A stretch of DNA of 64,000 nucleotides, from positions 138,496 through 202,495 of the forward strand of contig DEFD01000028.1 of assembly GCA_002350615.1 (NCBI GenBank), read 5' to 3'. Both the position numbers and the translations under genes were made by a program. The notes beneath the pieces are model-generated. The model saw only the letters and a list, made by a program, of their open reading frames with translations. It did no database searches and was not told the DNA's origin. Positions 9,066 to 19,200 of the stretch are shown in pieces. Origin of the DNA: Bacteroidales bacterium UBA2861 (GTDB lineage: Bacteria > Bacteroidota > Bacteroidia > Bacteroidales > UBA932). Within the stretch, counting starts at the first letter, position 1. Every line of letters starts with the position of its first letter.

Positions 9066-12000
9066 ATGACGTTTGCAAAGCATATCCTTGCCTGGGCCCT
9101 GCTGATTTCAGCGGGGCTTCCGGGCTTCTGCCAGATGGTGAGAATTCATACCCAGGACGAGATGAATCCGGAGCAGCACGAGCTGAACTCGCATGCCGGA
9201 GTGGAGAAATACAGCAGCCTGGAACCTATATGGCGCTATAACAAGCTGTTGGAGACATCGTCCCTGATTCCTTCCAATTTCCCGGAAGAGCAGAACAAGC
9301 CGTTCTATCCCAGGATCAAAGCCCTGCCGGACGGGTCGTATATCATGTTCTACCAGGGCGGGCAGGTGGCTTCGCGCGTTCTCAGCTGTTTCAGCGACGA
9401 CCTCATCCACTGGTCCACCCCTCAGGTGATCATGGGGCCGAAAAAGGCTGAGATCGACGGAGTAAAGACCTATATGCGCTACACCACCATCGACGCCTGC
9501 GTACTGGACAACGGCACCCTGCTTTTCGTGGCATCGTTCAGGAACGACGATTTTTATCGCAAGGGCGGAAAGGGATGCGGCATAGTGGCGGCCCGCAGTC
9601 ATGACAACGGGCGCACCTGGACACGCAGCAACGTCATTTATGAAGGTACGAACTGGGAGCCCTATGCAATGCAGCTTCCTGACGGCACCGTGCAGGTATA
9701 TTTTACGGACAACACCGTGGAGACCCGCAACAGCGGTACTTCCCTGATAGAATCCAGGAACGGAGGTGTGGACTTCGGCCCCAAGAAGAGGGTGATGCGC
9801 CAGTACAAGTATTTCGACAAGGGAGAACGCATCTACACCGACCAGATGCCATGCGTAAGGCTGCTGAACGACGGCAAAACCCTCATGGCGGCAGTAGAGG
9901 CAAGGCTGGAGATGGAGGGCCCGGACGGAGGCAGCAGCTACTGGATTTCCATCATCCATAACGACGGCACCTCCTGGCAGAACCTCGGAGAAGACAGCGA
10001 AGGGCCGAAGAAGCGCATGAAGAACGTGCTGAACAGCAACGCCCCTTACCTTGTTACCCTTCCTTCCGGCGAGGTGCTGCTTTCCACCGGATACCAGGGC
10101 CTGCACTCCGTGAAGATAGCCGACCATACCGGAACTCAGTTCAACCACCGCCGCTGGGAGACCGACTGGCTGCAGCCCTGTCCCCTGAAAGGCGTGTGGG
10201 GCAGCATAGAGGCGAGCGGAGACAAGCACCATATCATCCATTCCATGGATACAGGAAACGGCGGAAAGGGTATCCAGCTGGCTGTTTCCTACCTCAACCA
10301 CCGCATCGACGCACCCGCGCAGAATACTGTCCTGGACGGCGACGGTGCCGAATGGAATGGCGGCGAAGCCCTGTTCATAGGCTCTGACGGCCCTGCGGAA
10401 ACCATTTTTCGCGCTTCGCACGATTCCGACAATCTGTATATCCTCGCGGAGAGGGCCGACGATGCGATAAGCGACGGCAGCAAGATAAAAATTTCCGTAT
10501 GCAACGCGGCATCGCCGAAGATGAAACCGGGTTCCGGCCTGAGCCTGCTGCTTGGCCCGCAGGGGGCCGAAGGAAAGGTGCCTGAAGGGGTAAAGGCCTG
10601 CGTGCGCGGAGGCAAGACCATAAAGGGCACTCCCGGATATGTCGCCGAAATCGCCATCCCGCTTCAGCTCCTGGGCTCCGGAAGCGAATTCTGCTTCAAC
10701 GCCACGGTGCTCGGGGACGGCAAACTTGCCGACGGATTCTGGAACGCTAAAGAGAGCGCTCCCGACACCTGGCAGCGCATCCGCCTGAGTGACAGGCAGA
10801 TACCCGCTCCTTTCAAGGCCTCGCATACAGGTGAGGAACAGTGGAGCGTGCTTCAGCCGATGCCCGCATTCCAATACACCGTTCCCAACGAAAACCTGCT
10901 GATCGGACTTCCAGAAACCGCAGACGAGCAGAAGTTCGCCTGCTACCCCAGAATCAAGAAAATGGCCGACGGCCGCTGGCTGATGCTTTATATGGGCGGA
11001 CGCTTCGGCTCCCGCATCTGGGCAACCACCAGCGATGATTTCCTCAACTGGAGCGAGCCCGAGATGCTTTACAAGCCATATTCGGTCGTCATGCCCGACG
11101 GCGAAAAAGACGTTGTGCGCTTTGTGAACGGCGATGCCGTGGTGCTGCAGCACAACAAGGACGGACACAACGGAGATATAATAATGGTCTGCTCTTTCAG
11201 GGCGGCTTCCCATTATAACAAGGGCGAAGGCTGCGGCCTGAGCATCCGGCGCAGCAGCGACAACGGAAAGACCTGGAGCGAAGCGCAGCAGATCTACGGC
11301 CAGGCCAACTGGGAACCTTACATTCTCGAGCTTCCCGACGGGCGTCTGCAGTGCTTCTTCACCGATGCCCGGCCAGCCATCTGGAGTTCCGGAACCGCGA
11401 TGCTGGAATCCTTCGACGGAGGTTTCAGCTGGGGAGAAAAGAAGCTGGTTTCCCGCCAGTGGAAATACAGATATCAGGGGCACGATATCTTTACGGACCA
11501 GATGCCCTGCTTCCGTCTGCTCGCGGACGGAAAGACCATCGCAGGCTGGCTGGAGTCCCGTCTGGAGACCAAGATTCCACTGGACTACAAAGACAAGAAG
11601 TACTATGCCAGCTACTGCAAGGCTTCCATGGTGTATAACGACGGTTTCGACTGGGTATCTCTTCCGGAGAACGGGACCGGGCCGGCAAGGAGATTCACCA
11701 ATGTGCGCAAGGCTGCCGGCGGCTACATGGTCGTCTTCCCTTCCGGGGAAGTTGTCATCAGCCACAACCACAAGAATTCCTTCATGATGAAGGTGCTGGA
11801 TACCTACGCCCAGCCTCCGCTCGGACAGACATGGACATCGGACGAGCTTGCCGCCTTCCCGGAAAGCGGTTACTGGGGTTGCATGGAACTTGACGGACGG
11901 CAGAGCCTGGTGGCTTCGATGCACGGCCCCGACGGCCTGCAGATGGGCAAATTCTGGCTCAACCACCGCATTTCAGCTTCCGAACATGGATGGAGCGAAG

Positions 12001-12317
12001 ATGCGCTTTACCTCGGCATCAAGGGAGGCGGGGACATGTACCTGCGCTCCAAACTTTCGGACGGCAAACTTCTCCTTGACGTCAAGGAAGGCGAAGGATG
12101 CTCTGTGAAACTGCGCCTCTGCGTGCCGGGAGGCAATATAGTGGAAAAGAGCGTTTCCGGCAACGGGGAAGTTTCCATCGGGCTCGACGAACTTGGCGTG
12201 CAAAGCGGCGATTATATTTGTATATTTGCTGAGCTGCGAAAAGCGGCTTTCCGTGCAAGATTCACTAACTCAATATATTCCGATCCTCAGACGTGGCAAC
12301 GAATAAGAATAGAATAA
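9066..12317 (+). CDS. Secreted tandem Asp-box beta-propeller protein with CBM9-like domains
   Basis: 1083 residues with a Sec signal (cleavage near GFCQ). Two homologous six-bladed propellers are fused. Propeller 1 (about 30-415) has YPRIKALPDGSYIMFYQGG and the Asp box SHDNGRTW. A CBM9-like beta-sandwich (about 420-575, from LDGDGAEW) follows. Propeller 2 (about 588-965) has YPRIKKMADGRWLMLYMGG and SSDNGKTW. A shorter beta-sandwich closes the protein. The YPRIK...DG segment resembles the F/YRIP Arg motif of sialidase-fold enzymes, and each propeller has the conserved NWEPY..LPDG block. This fits the sialidase clan, including exo-arabinanase GH93; which activity applies cannot be decided. It is an internal duplication related to the next two genes, the first of which overlaps its 3' end. 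Confidence 0.75.
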   Translation: MTFAKHILAWALLISAGLPGFCQMVRIHTQDEMNPEQHELNSHAGVEKYSSLEPIWRYNKLLETSSLIPSNFPEEQNKPFYPRIKALPDGSYIMFYQGGQVASRVLSCFSDDLIHWSTPQVIMGPKKAEIDGVKTYMRYTTIDACVLDNGTLLFVASFRNDDFYRKGGKGCGIVAARSHDNGRTWTRSNVIYEGTNWEPYAMQLPDGTVQVYFTDNTVETRNSGTSLIESRNGGVDFGPKKRVMRQYKYFDKGERIYTDQMPCVRLLNDGKTLMAAVEARLEMEGPDGGSSYWISIIHNDGTSWQNLGEDSEGPKKRMKNVLNSNAPYLVTLPSGEVLLSTGYQGLHSVKIADHTGTQFNHRRWETDWLQPCPLKGVWGSIEASGDKHHIIHSMDTGNGGKGIQLAVSYLNHRIDAPAQNTVLDGDGAEWNGGEALFIGSDGPAETIFRASHDSDNLYILAERADDAISDGSKIKISVCNAASPKMKPGSGLSLLLGPQGAEGKVPEGVKACVRGGKTIKGTPGYVAEIAIPLQLLGSGSEFCFNATVLGDGKLADGFWNAKESAPDTWQRIRLSDRQIPAPFKASHTGEEQWSVLQPMPAFQYTVPNENLLIGLPETADEQKFACYPRIKKMADGRWLMLYMGGRFGSRIWATTSDDFLNWSEPEMLYKPYSVVMPDGEKDVVRFVNGDAVVLQHNKDGHNGDIIMVCSFRAASHYNKGEGCGLSIRRSSDNGKTWSEAQQIYGQANWEPYILELPDGRLQCFFTDARPAIWSSGTAMLESFDGGFSWGEKKLVSRQWKYRYQGHDIFTDQMPCFRLLADGKTIAGWLESRLETKIPLDYKDKKYYASYCKASMVYNDGFDWVSLPENGTGPARRFTNVRKAAGGYMVVFPSGEVVISHNHKNSFMMKVLDTYAQPPLGQTWTSDELAAFPESGYWGCMELDGRQSLVASMHGPDGLQMGKFWLNHRISASEHGWSEDALYLGIKGGGDMYLRSKLSDGKLLLDVKEGEGCSVKLRLCVPGGNIVEKSVSGNGEVSIGLDELGVQSGDYICIFAELRKAAFRARFTNSIYSDPQTWQRIRIE

Positions 12318-14149
12318 CGGCCCTGCTGCTCACCGCGCTGGCTCTTGCCTGCTGCGGGGAGAAGGTGGACACTGACGGCACTCCGGCCGACAAGAAGGCG
12401 GTGCTGCTGCACAGCGTATGGGACATGGACACCAGCAGCGTGAGCATCAACTCGCATGCCGGCGACGAGCTCAGCAGCGTGCTGCAGCCCATCTGGAGCA
12501 AGTTTCAGGATATCCCCAACGCCTACATGCTCCCCGGCCTTCCCGCCACCGCCACCGACCAGGCCTTTTCTTGCTATCCGCGGATCAAGCAGATGGCGGA
12601 CGGCCGTTTCCTGATGCTCTATCATAGCGGGCAGTTCGGCTCACGCATCTGGGCGCGCACAAGTTCGGACTTCGTAAAATGGACAAGCGCCGAACTCCTT
12701 TTCGAACCTGTTTCCGTGGACATCCCGGAGGGGGACAAGACCGTGCAGGACTGGAGGCGTTTCGTCAATCCGGACGCCGTGGTGCTGAAGCATAACGGCA
12801 GCCGGAACGGGCAGATCCTGATGGTGTGTTCCTACCGTGCCACAAGCCACTACGGAGAGGGTCTCGACTGCGGCCTGTCCTTCAGGAGAAGCACCAACAA
12901 CGGCAGAAGCTGGAACAAGGCCGTGAACGTCCCGGTAGGGGCGAACTGGGAGCCATACTTGCTGGAACTGCCGGACGGCACCCTGCACTGCTACTATACC
13001 GACGCCACTCCCCAGACCCGCAACAGCGGCACTTCCCTCATAGTTTCCACCGACGGCGGGCAGACATGGAGTGAAAAAATCCGCGTGAGCCGCCAGTACA
13101 AATATACCTATAAGACATCGGTAGAAGAGAAAAAGAAGTACAACGGCGAAAAGATCTACACGGACCAGATGCCCTGCTTCCGCCTTCTCAACGACGGCAA
13201 GACAATAGTAGGATGGCTGGAAGCCCGTATAGAGAATCCCGCTCCGCCCAGCGACTGCGGCAATTCGGATACTTACAAAAGCCATTGCGAAATGTCTCTC
13301 GTCTATAACGACGGGCTCAGTTGGAAGGCCCTCGGTGAAGAAAGCGAAGGTCCGGAGCGGAGGCTTACCAATGTCATGAGAAAAGGGAATGCGGGGTACA
13401 TCTCCACCTTCCCTTCCGGAGAAGTCTTCATTTCCTCCGGGCTCAACAACCTTTTCCATATCCGCCTTTGCGATGCCGGCGTCACCAGCTTCTACGGCAA
13501 CAACGACTGGCTGGACGACGCCAACTGGTACATCCCCTTCCAGGGCAAGGGATACTGGGGCTGCACGGAACCGGTAGGCAGCAACATGCTGGCGGTAGCC
13601 ATGCACAAATCCCCCGTCGAAGAAACTAAGGACCCCGGCTGCATGCAGATCGGGATGTACTACCTCAACCAGCGCCAGGCACCTTCCGAGCAGAAAATCA
13701 ACATCGACGGCAATGCTTCCGAATGGACCACGGACAAGGGCTGGTTCATCTCATCCCAGTCCGGAACCGAGCTCTTTGTGCGTTGCGCCTTCAGCGAAGG
13801 CAAACTCTGCTTCGCCCTGGACCGCAAGGAAGATTCCGTAAGCGACGCTTCAACCGTCAGGATCCTGCTCGCGAAAGACGGGTCCAAGAACCCCCTGAAC
13901 GTCATAGCCGGCCCGGGAGGGCTCGTGAGTTCGTCCATAAACGGGGCCACGGCGCAAAGCCGTCTCGCCCAGACCGAGTCCGGGGAAAAGGGCTATGTGT
14001 CTGAAATATCAGTTCCCCTCGCCAGCCTCGGGGTAGAAACCGGCGACGCCCTCCGTTGTCTTGTCATACTGGAGGAAGGCAACACCCGCACCATGTTCAG
14101 CAAGGCCGACGGAGGCTCCACTTCAACCTGGCAGCTAATAAGGCTCTGA
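12293..14149 (+). CDS. Asp-box beta-propeller lipoprotein with C-terminal CBM9-like domain (sialidase/GH93-like)
   Basis: 618 residues. The start is a GTG overlapping the end of the previous gene by 25 bases; it is chosen because it gives a lipoprotein signal (LALA-C20), while the next in-frame ATG would remove it. The propeller (about 35-465) carries YPRIKQMADGRFLMLYHSG, Asp boxes STNNGRSW and STDGGQTW, the NWEPYLLELPDG block and TDQMPCFRLL. Residues about 468-618 are CBM9-like, beginning with a DGNASEWTTDKGWF segment shared with the next gene. The set is probably displayed at the cell surface as exo-acting glycosidases. Specificity is not determined. Confidence 0.75.
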   Translation: MATNKNRITALLLTALALACCGEKVDTDGTPADKKAVLLHSVWDMDTSSVSINSHAGDELSSVLQPIWSKFQDIPNAYMLPGLPATATDQAFSCYPRIKQMADGRFLMLYHSGQFGSRIWARTSSDFVKWTSAELLFEPVSVDIPEGDKTVQDWRRFVNPDAVVLKHNGSRNGQILMVCSYRATSHYGEGLDCGLSFRRSTNNGRSWNKAVNVPVGANWEPYLLELPDGTLHCYYTDATPQTRNSGTSLIVSTDGGQTWSEKIRVSRQYKYTYKTSVEEKKKYNGEKIYTDQMPCFRLLNDGKTIVGWLEARIENPAPPSDCGNSDTYKSHCEMSLVYNDGLSWKALGEESEGPERRLTNVMRKGNAGYISTFPSGEVFISSGLNNLFHIRLCDAGVTSFYGNNDWLDDANWYIPFQGKGYWGCTEPVGSNMLAVAMHKSPVEETKDPGCMQIGMYYLNQRQAPSEQKINIDGNASEWTTDKGWFISSQSGTELFVRCAFSEGKLCFALDRKEDSVSDASTVRILLAKDGSKNPLNVIAGPGGLVSSSINGATAQSRLAQTESGEKGYVSEISVPLASLGVETGDALRCLVILEEGNTRTMFSKADGGSTSTWQLIRL

Positions 14150-14153
14150 TGAT

Positions 14154-15956
14154 ATGAAACGTATTTTCTGGATTTGCAGCATTTTCCTTCTGTCCTCATG
14201 CGGAGGCAAGGACGATCCGCCACCTGCACCGAAGCCAGAAAAGGGTGTCGTACTCCATACGGTGATGGAGATGAACCGGAGCGAGGTCGTTCCCGGATCC
14301 CACATCGGTTGCGAGCTTCAAAGCGTGCTGCAGCCCATGCCGAACTTCAGCCACACCATAGGGCCGGAGAAACTCACCGTTGGCAGCGATCTCCCTGACA
14401 ATCAGAAACATCCCAGCTATCCACGCATAAAAAGGCTGCAGAACGGACTGTTCATGATGGTCTATCACGGGGGGCTGGAAAGCGGACAATGGTCCCGGAT
14501 ATGGTACGTTATGGGCGAGGATTACGAGCACTGGACCACTCCGCGTGTCCTGTTCGAGCCCTATTACGCTACGGTTGCCGGAGAGCGTCCCGCAGTGCGT
14601 TTTGCGAATCCGGAGATCCTGCAGCTTGCAAACGGCGACATCCTCGCGGTGTGCGCCCAGCGCTGTGTAGGATTCAGGGACGTCGAAGGGCTCAACGGAG
14701 TCGTGATGCGCCGCAGCAGCGACGGAGGCAAAACCTGGAGCGAACCCAAGATGATCTGGAACCAGCAGAACTGGGAGCCCTACCTGCTTGAACTCCCGGA
14801 CGGACGCATACAGTGCTTCTTCACCGACAGCGACCATAATACCCAGAACAGCGGCACCGCCATGGTGGAATCCTTCGACGGCGGCAAGACCTGGAGCGGC
14901 CGCAAGCGCGTGAGCCGGCAGTATAAATACGATTACCACACCACGGACCCGGACCATGTCAAATACAACGGAACCCGCATCTACACCGACCAGATGCCGG
15001 TTTTCAAGCTTTTGCCGGACGGGAAAACCCTTTGCGGATGGCTGGAATGCAGGCTTGAGGACCCGGTGCCCGCGGACTGCAACGACAGCGAAAGCTACAA
15101 GAGCTATGTGGACATGTCGCTGGTTTTCAACGACGGATTCGACTGGACCGCCCTGGAGGGAGATGCAGTGGGACCGGAACGCCGCAAGACCAACCTTTTC
15201 CACAATGCCGGAGGCGGCTATGTGGCAGTGTTCCCTTCAGGAGAAGTGGTCCTGTCCTGCACCAGCGGGAAATACCAGCATCTGCGCATGGCGGATGCCA
15301 CCGCCCAGAACTACTTCGGCGCCAAAGGCTGGACAAAGGCCGATGCCAAATCTTTCACCTTCCCCTTCCCCAAGACCGTAAAATGCCGCTGGCCCATGGC
15401 GGAAACCGCCGGCAGCAACCTTCTCATGGCGGCCTGCTGCAGCGATGCGGAAGGGGTGCATCTCGCCATGCTCTATCTTAACCAAAGGCAGAAGGCTGCG
15501 AGAATCGACGTGAAGGAAGACGGAAATCCCGCCGAATGGACCACGGACAAGGGCTGGTTCCTCGGGAGCGAATCCGGGGTGGAACTGTTCGTGCGCTGCG
15601 CCCTTTCCGGGAGCAGACTCTGTTTCGCGCTTGACTGCCTCGACGAAAATCTCAGCGCCGGCGCCACCATCATCCTGTGCAAAGAGGACGGGAGTTCTCC
15701 GGTGAATATAAAAATCGGCCCGGAAGGGCTCATCTCCTCCTCCGCATCCGGAGCGTCGGCAAGCGCCTCGGAAGCGGAAAGCGCCTCAGGGGCAAAAGGT
15801 TGGGTGGCCGAGGCAGGCATACCGATCTCTTCCCTGGGTGTTTCGGAAGGCACTACGCTCCGCTGCTATGTCATGCTTGAGGAAGGCAGCACCCGCACCC
15901 CCTTCGCATTCGCCGACGGCAGCACCCCTTCCAGCTGGCAGACGCTCTCGTTATAG
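14154..15956 (+). CDS. Asp-box beta-propeller lipoprotein with C-terminal CBM9-like domain (sialidase/GH93-like)
   Basis: 600 residues with lipobox LLSS-C16, starting 4 bases after the previous paralogue. The propeller spans about 30-445 with YPRIKRLQNGLFMMVYHGG, Asp boxes SSDGGKTW and SFDGGKTW, the NWEPYLLELPDG block and TDQMPVFKLL. The C-terminal 150 residues are CBM9-like with a DGNPAEWTTDKGWF start. It is the last gene of the SusC/D operon. Clear paralogy with the two preceding genes shows expansion by duplication; small differences in the propeller loops suggest each takes a different linkage or decoration (inference). Confidence 0.75.
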   Translation: MKRIFWICSIFLLSSCGGKDDPPPAPKPEKGVVLHTVMEMNRSEVVPGSHIGCELQSVLQPMPNFSHTIGPEKLTVGSDLPDNQKHPSYPRIKRLQNGLFMMVYHGGLESGQWSRIWYVMGEDYEHWTTPRVLFEPYYATVAGERPAVRFANPEILQLANGDILAVCAQRCVGFRDVEGLNGVVMRRSSDGGKTWSEPKMIWNQQNWEPYLLELPDGRIQCFFTDSDHNTQNSGTAMVESFDGGKTWSGRKRVSRQYKYDYHTTDPDHVKYNGTRIYTDQMPVFKLLPDGKTLCGWLECRLEDPVPADCNDSESYKSYVDMSLVFNDGFDWTALEGDAVGPERRKTNLFHNAGGGYVAVFPSGEVVLSCTSGKYQHLRMADATAQNYFGAKGWTKADAKSFTFPFPKTVKCRWPMAETAGSNLLMAACCSDAEGVHLAMLYLNQRQKAARIDVKEDGNPAEWTTDKGWFLGSESGVELFVRCALSGSRLCFALDCLDENLSAGATIILCKEDGSSPVNIKIGPEGLISSSASGASASASEAESASGAKGWVAEAGIPISSLGVSEGTTLRCYVMLEEGSTRTPFAFADGSTPSSWQTLSL

Positions 15957-15965
15957 TGGGAATAT

Positions 15966-15985
15966 TCTTTTATTCATTGGGAATA
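15966..15985 (+). promoter_or_regulatory. Upstream motif shared with the second small-ORF module
   Basis: A TTCTTTTATnCnTTGGGAA motif lies in the 110-base gap after the propeller operon, about 90 bases before the first small ORF. Nearly the same motif occurs about 76 bases before the second small ORF (22489-22506). Of 19 aligned positions 17 agree. It may be a regulator site or core promoter element common to both modules. No protein is known to bind it. Confidence 0.35.
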
Positions 15986-16015
15986 TTATCTCACGCGCAC
16001 GCGAGGGAAAATCTT

Positions 16016-16023
16016 TATTTTTG
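16016..16023 (+). promoter_or_regulatory. Possible -7 box (TATTTTTG) of the first small-ORF operon
   Basis: TATTTTTG fits the Bacteroidales -7 consensus TAnnTTTG and is 43 bases before the ATG at 16067. No TTTG is seen at the usual 19-21 base spacing upstream, so the call rests on one box and on being in the only gap between two operons. Confidence 0.35.
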
Positions 16024-16066
16024 CTTTTGATACATAACGCTAGAAACTAATATAACGTTCAATAAC

Positions 16067-16237
16067 ATGTTTACCACCGGAAAATCAAAGTCTCCGTGTA
16101 AGGAACGCGGAGCTTATCTGTCCCCGGAAGCGCTCTCTCAGCTCATCCGGGCGGAAGTCCTCTGCGACAGCGATTCTGCCGAAATCGTGAGCCTCGAGGA
16201 AGAGGAAATAGATGAATCCAATTGGGAAAACTACTAA
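16067..16237 (+). CDS. Small ORF paired with a beta-helix lipoprotein (56 aa, uncharacterised)
   Basis: 56 codons from ATG at 16067 to TAA at 16235. There is no signal peptide or membrane segment. The protein has a basic N-terminus, a YLSPEALSQL segment, a VLCDSDSAEI segment, an acidic run (LEEEEIDE) and an aromatic end, NWENY. It aligns with the 47-codon ORF at 22576: YLSP-E, then LC-S near the middle, an acidic stretch and a final W-E-x-aromatic. Both lie directly before a large fimbrillin-like/beta-helix lipoprotein gene, here with 13 bases between stop and likely start. Short ORFs of this YxSPE type are, from memory, frequent in Bacteroidales but without known role. Options are a regulatory leader peptide, a modified peptide precursor, or a chaperone-like partner. 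Confidence 0.6.
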   Translation: MFTTGKSKSPCKERGAYLSPEALSQLIRAEVLCDSDSAEIVSLEEEEIDESNWENY

Positions 16238-16250
16238 TCGACAAATGGTT

Positions 16251-19200
16251 ATGAAAAAGTATTTCGTTTTGTTGGGCCTGGCCGCGGCAGTAAGCACGGC
16301 CTGCAGTGTTAAAGAAGAACTGGCACCAGCTCCTGAAAAGGAAGTTCTCACCGTTGTCGAAGCAGTGGCAGCCCCCGCCGCAAAGACGGCCCTTGGAGAA
16401 AAAGACGGCAAAACCTACCCGGTTTACTGGAGCAGTGGTGATATGATCATCATCAACAACGTGGGATCATCGCCGCTTCAGAATGTGGAAGAACATCAGA
16501 GCCGCGCGAGCTTTGAGTTCAACGAAGTCCTTGACGGGACATATTATGCAGGCTATCCTGCCGGAATATTCACCAATACCGACCTGGAAAATCACACCGC
16601 GGACGTCATCCTGCCTGCAGTGCAGAATTACGTTCCCGGCAGTTTCGACCCGGACGCGGCCGTTATGGTGGGCATCGGGGATTCCGAAAACGGACTCCAG
16701 TTCTCATCGCCCATGGCTTACCTTAAACTTACCATAGCCGCAGGCAGCCATACCGACCATAAGATTTCTTCGATCCAGCTGACTTCCGTGGACGGAGAGG
16801 GCCTCAGCGGCACATTCTCCACCAATTACGACACCCTTGCCGTAACCGCGGCTTCGGTAGGAGAACTCACCCTGAGAGCAGCTGAAGGCATCGAGCTTGG
16901 CGGCACCGCGGTGATAGCGGTTCCAGCACAGACCTATGCCCACGGAATCATAATCAAGGTTACCGATACCGCCGGACATATCATGCGCAAGCGTTCAGCC
17001 GACAACTATGTGCTGAAGGCAGGCAAGGTTTACCCCACTTCCGTGGTATTCGAGCCCACCGGCACCGAAACAGAGGTGGGAATCCGCACGGAGGCTGACC
17101 TGATCGCCTTCCTCAACGAAGCCGACGGCCTTGTAGATTGCCCTCACTGGTTCGCTGTCCAGGAATGGACCGACACGATTCCGCACGGGGACATTTCCCG
17201 CTGGATCGCGGAGGACGGCGAGGTTCACATCCTCGAGGACATCACGCTTACCAAGCGCATCAACTGGAGCACGCTCATCCCCGGAGAACGCTACTGCAGC
17301 GTTTCCAATTTCGCTCCGCAGTGGGTGCTCAACGGCGAAGGACACACCATCACCGCCGACTTCTACACCCCGATGTTCATCAATGTCTATGGCACCATCA
17401 AGAACATCAAGTTCGCCGGCACCATGGCTGAACAGCGCACCTGCGAGCTTGCATCGCCTGTGGCATGCACGGTTCAGGAAGGAGGCCTTATCAGCAACGT
17501 GGACAACCTCGTGAACATCACCGGATTCTATCCGGAAGGAACCACCGGGATGGAGCGTGCCCGCTACATGGCAGGCATAGCCTATAAGGTAGCTCCCGGC
17601 GGAAGCATAATGGAATGCAACAATTACGGAACCATCAGTGACGACGGACGCGGGCTGCAGGTAATCTCCGGCATCGCCGCGATGAATTACGGTTCCATTA
17701 CCAACTGCCACAACTACGGCACCCTCGATCTGACCGCAACGAATCCTGCCGCAGGCATCTGTTTCAATATGCTGGACGGAGTCATTACAGGATGCTCCAA
17801 CGAGGTCAACCTGACATCTTCTTCTCCTCAGTCCCGTTTCGCCGGCATCTGCTACCAGCTGGAAGGCGGCACCCTCGAGGGCTGTGAAAACAACGGTGAC
17901 ATCACCCAGACCATAGATGTCACCAAAGCGGGAGGCCTGACTTACAGCGGCGGTATCGTGGCGGTGATTGGCCCGCGCACTTTCACCACAAACGGCTCCC
18001 ATAGTTTCGTGCAGCAGGACACGCTTGACAGGATGGTCAACATCTCATCCTGCACGAACAAGGGTAACATCAGCTTCACCCTTAACGGCACGGTCAACAG
18101 GGCCACGACGGCCCCGGCTTTCGGCGGCATCGTTTCCTGGATCAATGTCAGGACCACTGATGAAGCCTTCGTGTACATCAACGAATGTATAAACAATGGA
18201 ACCATCACATTGCGTTCCAACGTACTTACAGGGTCATACTGCCCTGCCGTAGGCGGTATTGTCGGACATTCCGGCCCCTACGGCACAACCGGATCCAACA
18301 CCACGCCTCCGCTGGTTCTGGGACTTGCTGATGACAAATGCAAGGGAGACCCTACCGACGGCACTTATGTCATGATCGAAAATTGCAGCAACAGCGGTTC
18401 TATGGATGCCAAGAACGTATGGGGAAATGACATCGGCGACTGGAGAGCCCATTGGCAGAACGGCATAGGAGGAATTGTGGGAACCATTACCGGCAAATCC
18501 ACGCACCCGGCCGACATCATAGGCTGCACCAACACCGGAGCGGTTGCCGGGGGCGGTTTCCAGACTTCGGGCAACAGGGAGTCCGCCATTAGTGTCAATG
18601 GGGCGAACAACTACCCCGTCCGTGCTTCCCGGACAGTGAATCTTGGAGGTATCGCAGGTGTCGCGAGTTTCGTGAATATCCAGGACTGCAGCGTGAATGC
18701 AAATATCGGATCACGCGACCAGTTCTTCGCCCATTCCGTGGGCGGAGCCATAGGAGCTGCATTCGGAAGGTTCACGGTCAGCTGCGGAACCTACAAGGTG
18801 AATATCTTCAACAGCAACTGGTATAAGGAGAAATGGTTCGGCCTCATAGTGGGCTACGGCAGTTCCAACGACAGCCACATACCCCGTATCGACAATATGG
18901 AGAACCTCAGTGGCTCTTCCATCACCGGAGTGAGCGTACAGGGCAACCTTGTCAACGACCCCTGGCAGAAAGGCGTTAAAGACTATACCTACTACGATGC
19001 CTGCGCCGGCAACTTCGAATCCCGCCTGCTTTCCGAGCCTGACAATACCAAGAACCAGAGCGACAACTGGTGCACCGTCAGCGACAACAGCTGGACCGGT
19101 ACCAGCCGCACCACTTCCAACATCAAGACCCTCAGCTTCGACTTCAACCTCAGCGACAATCCTCACGGATGGCCTACCGGCAACAATGTCACCGAACAAA

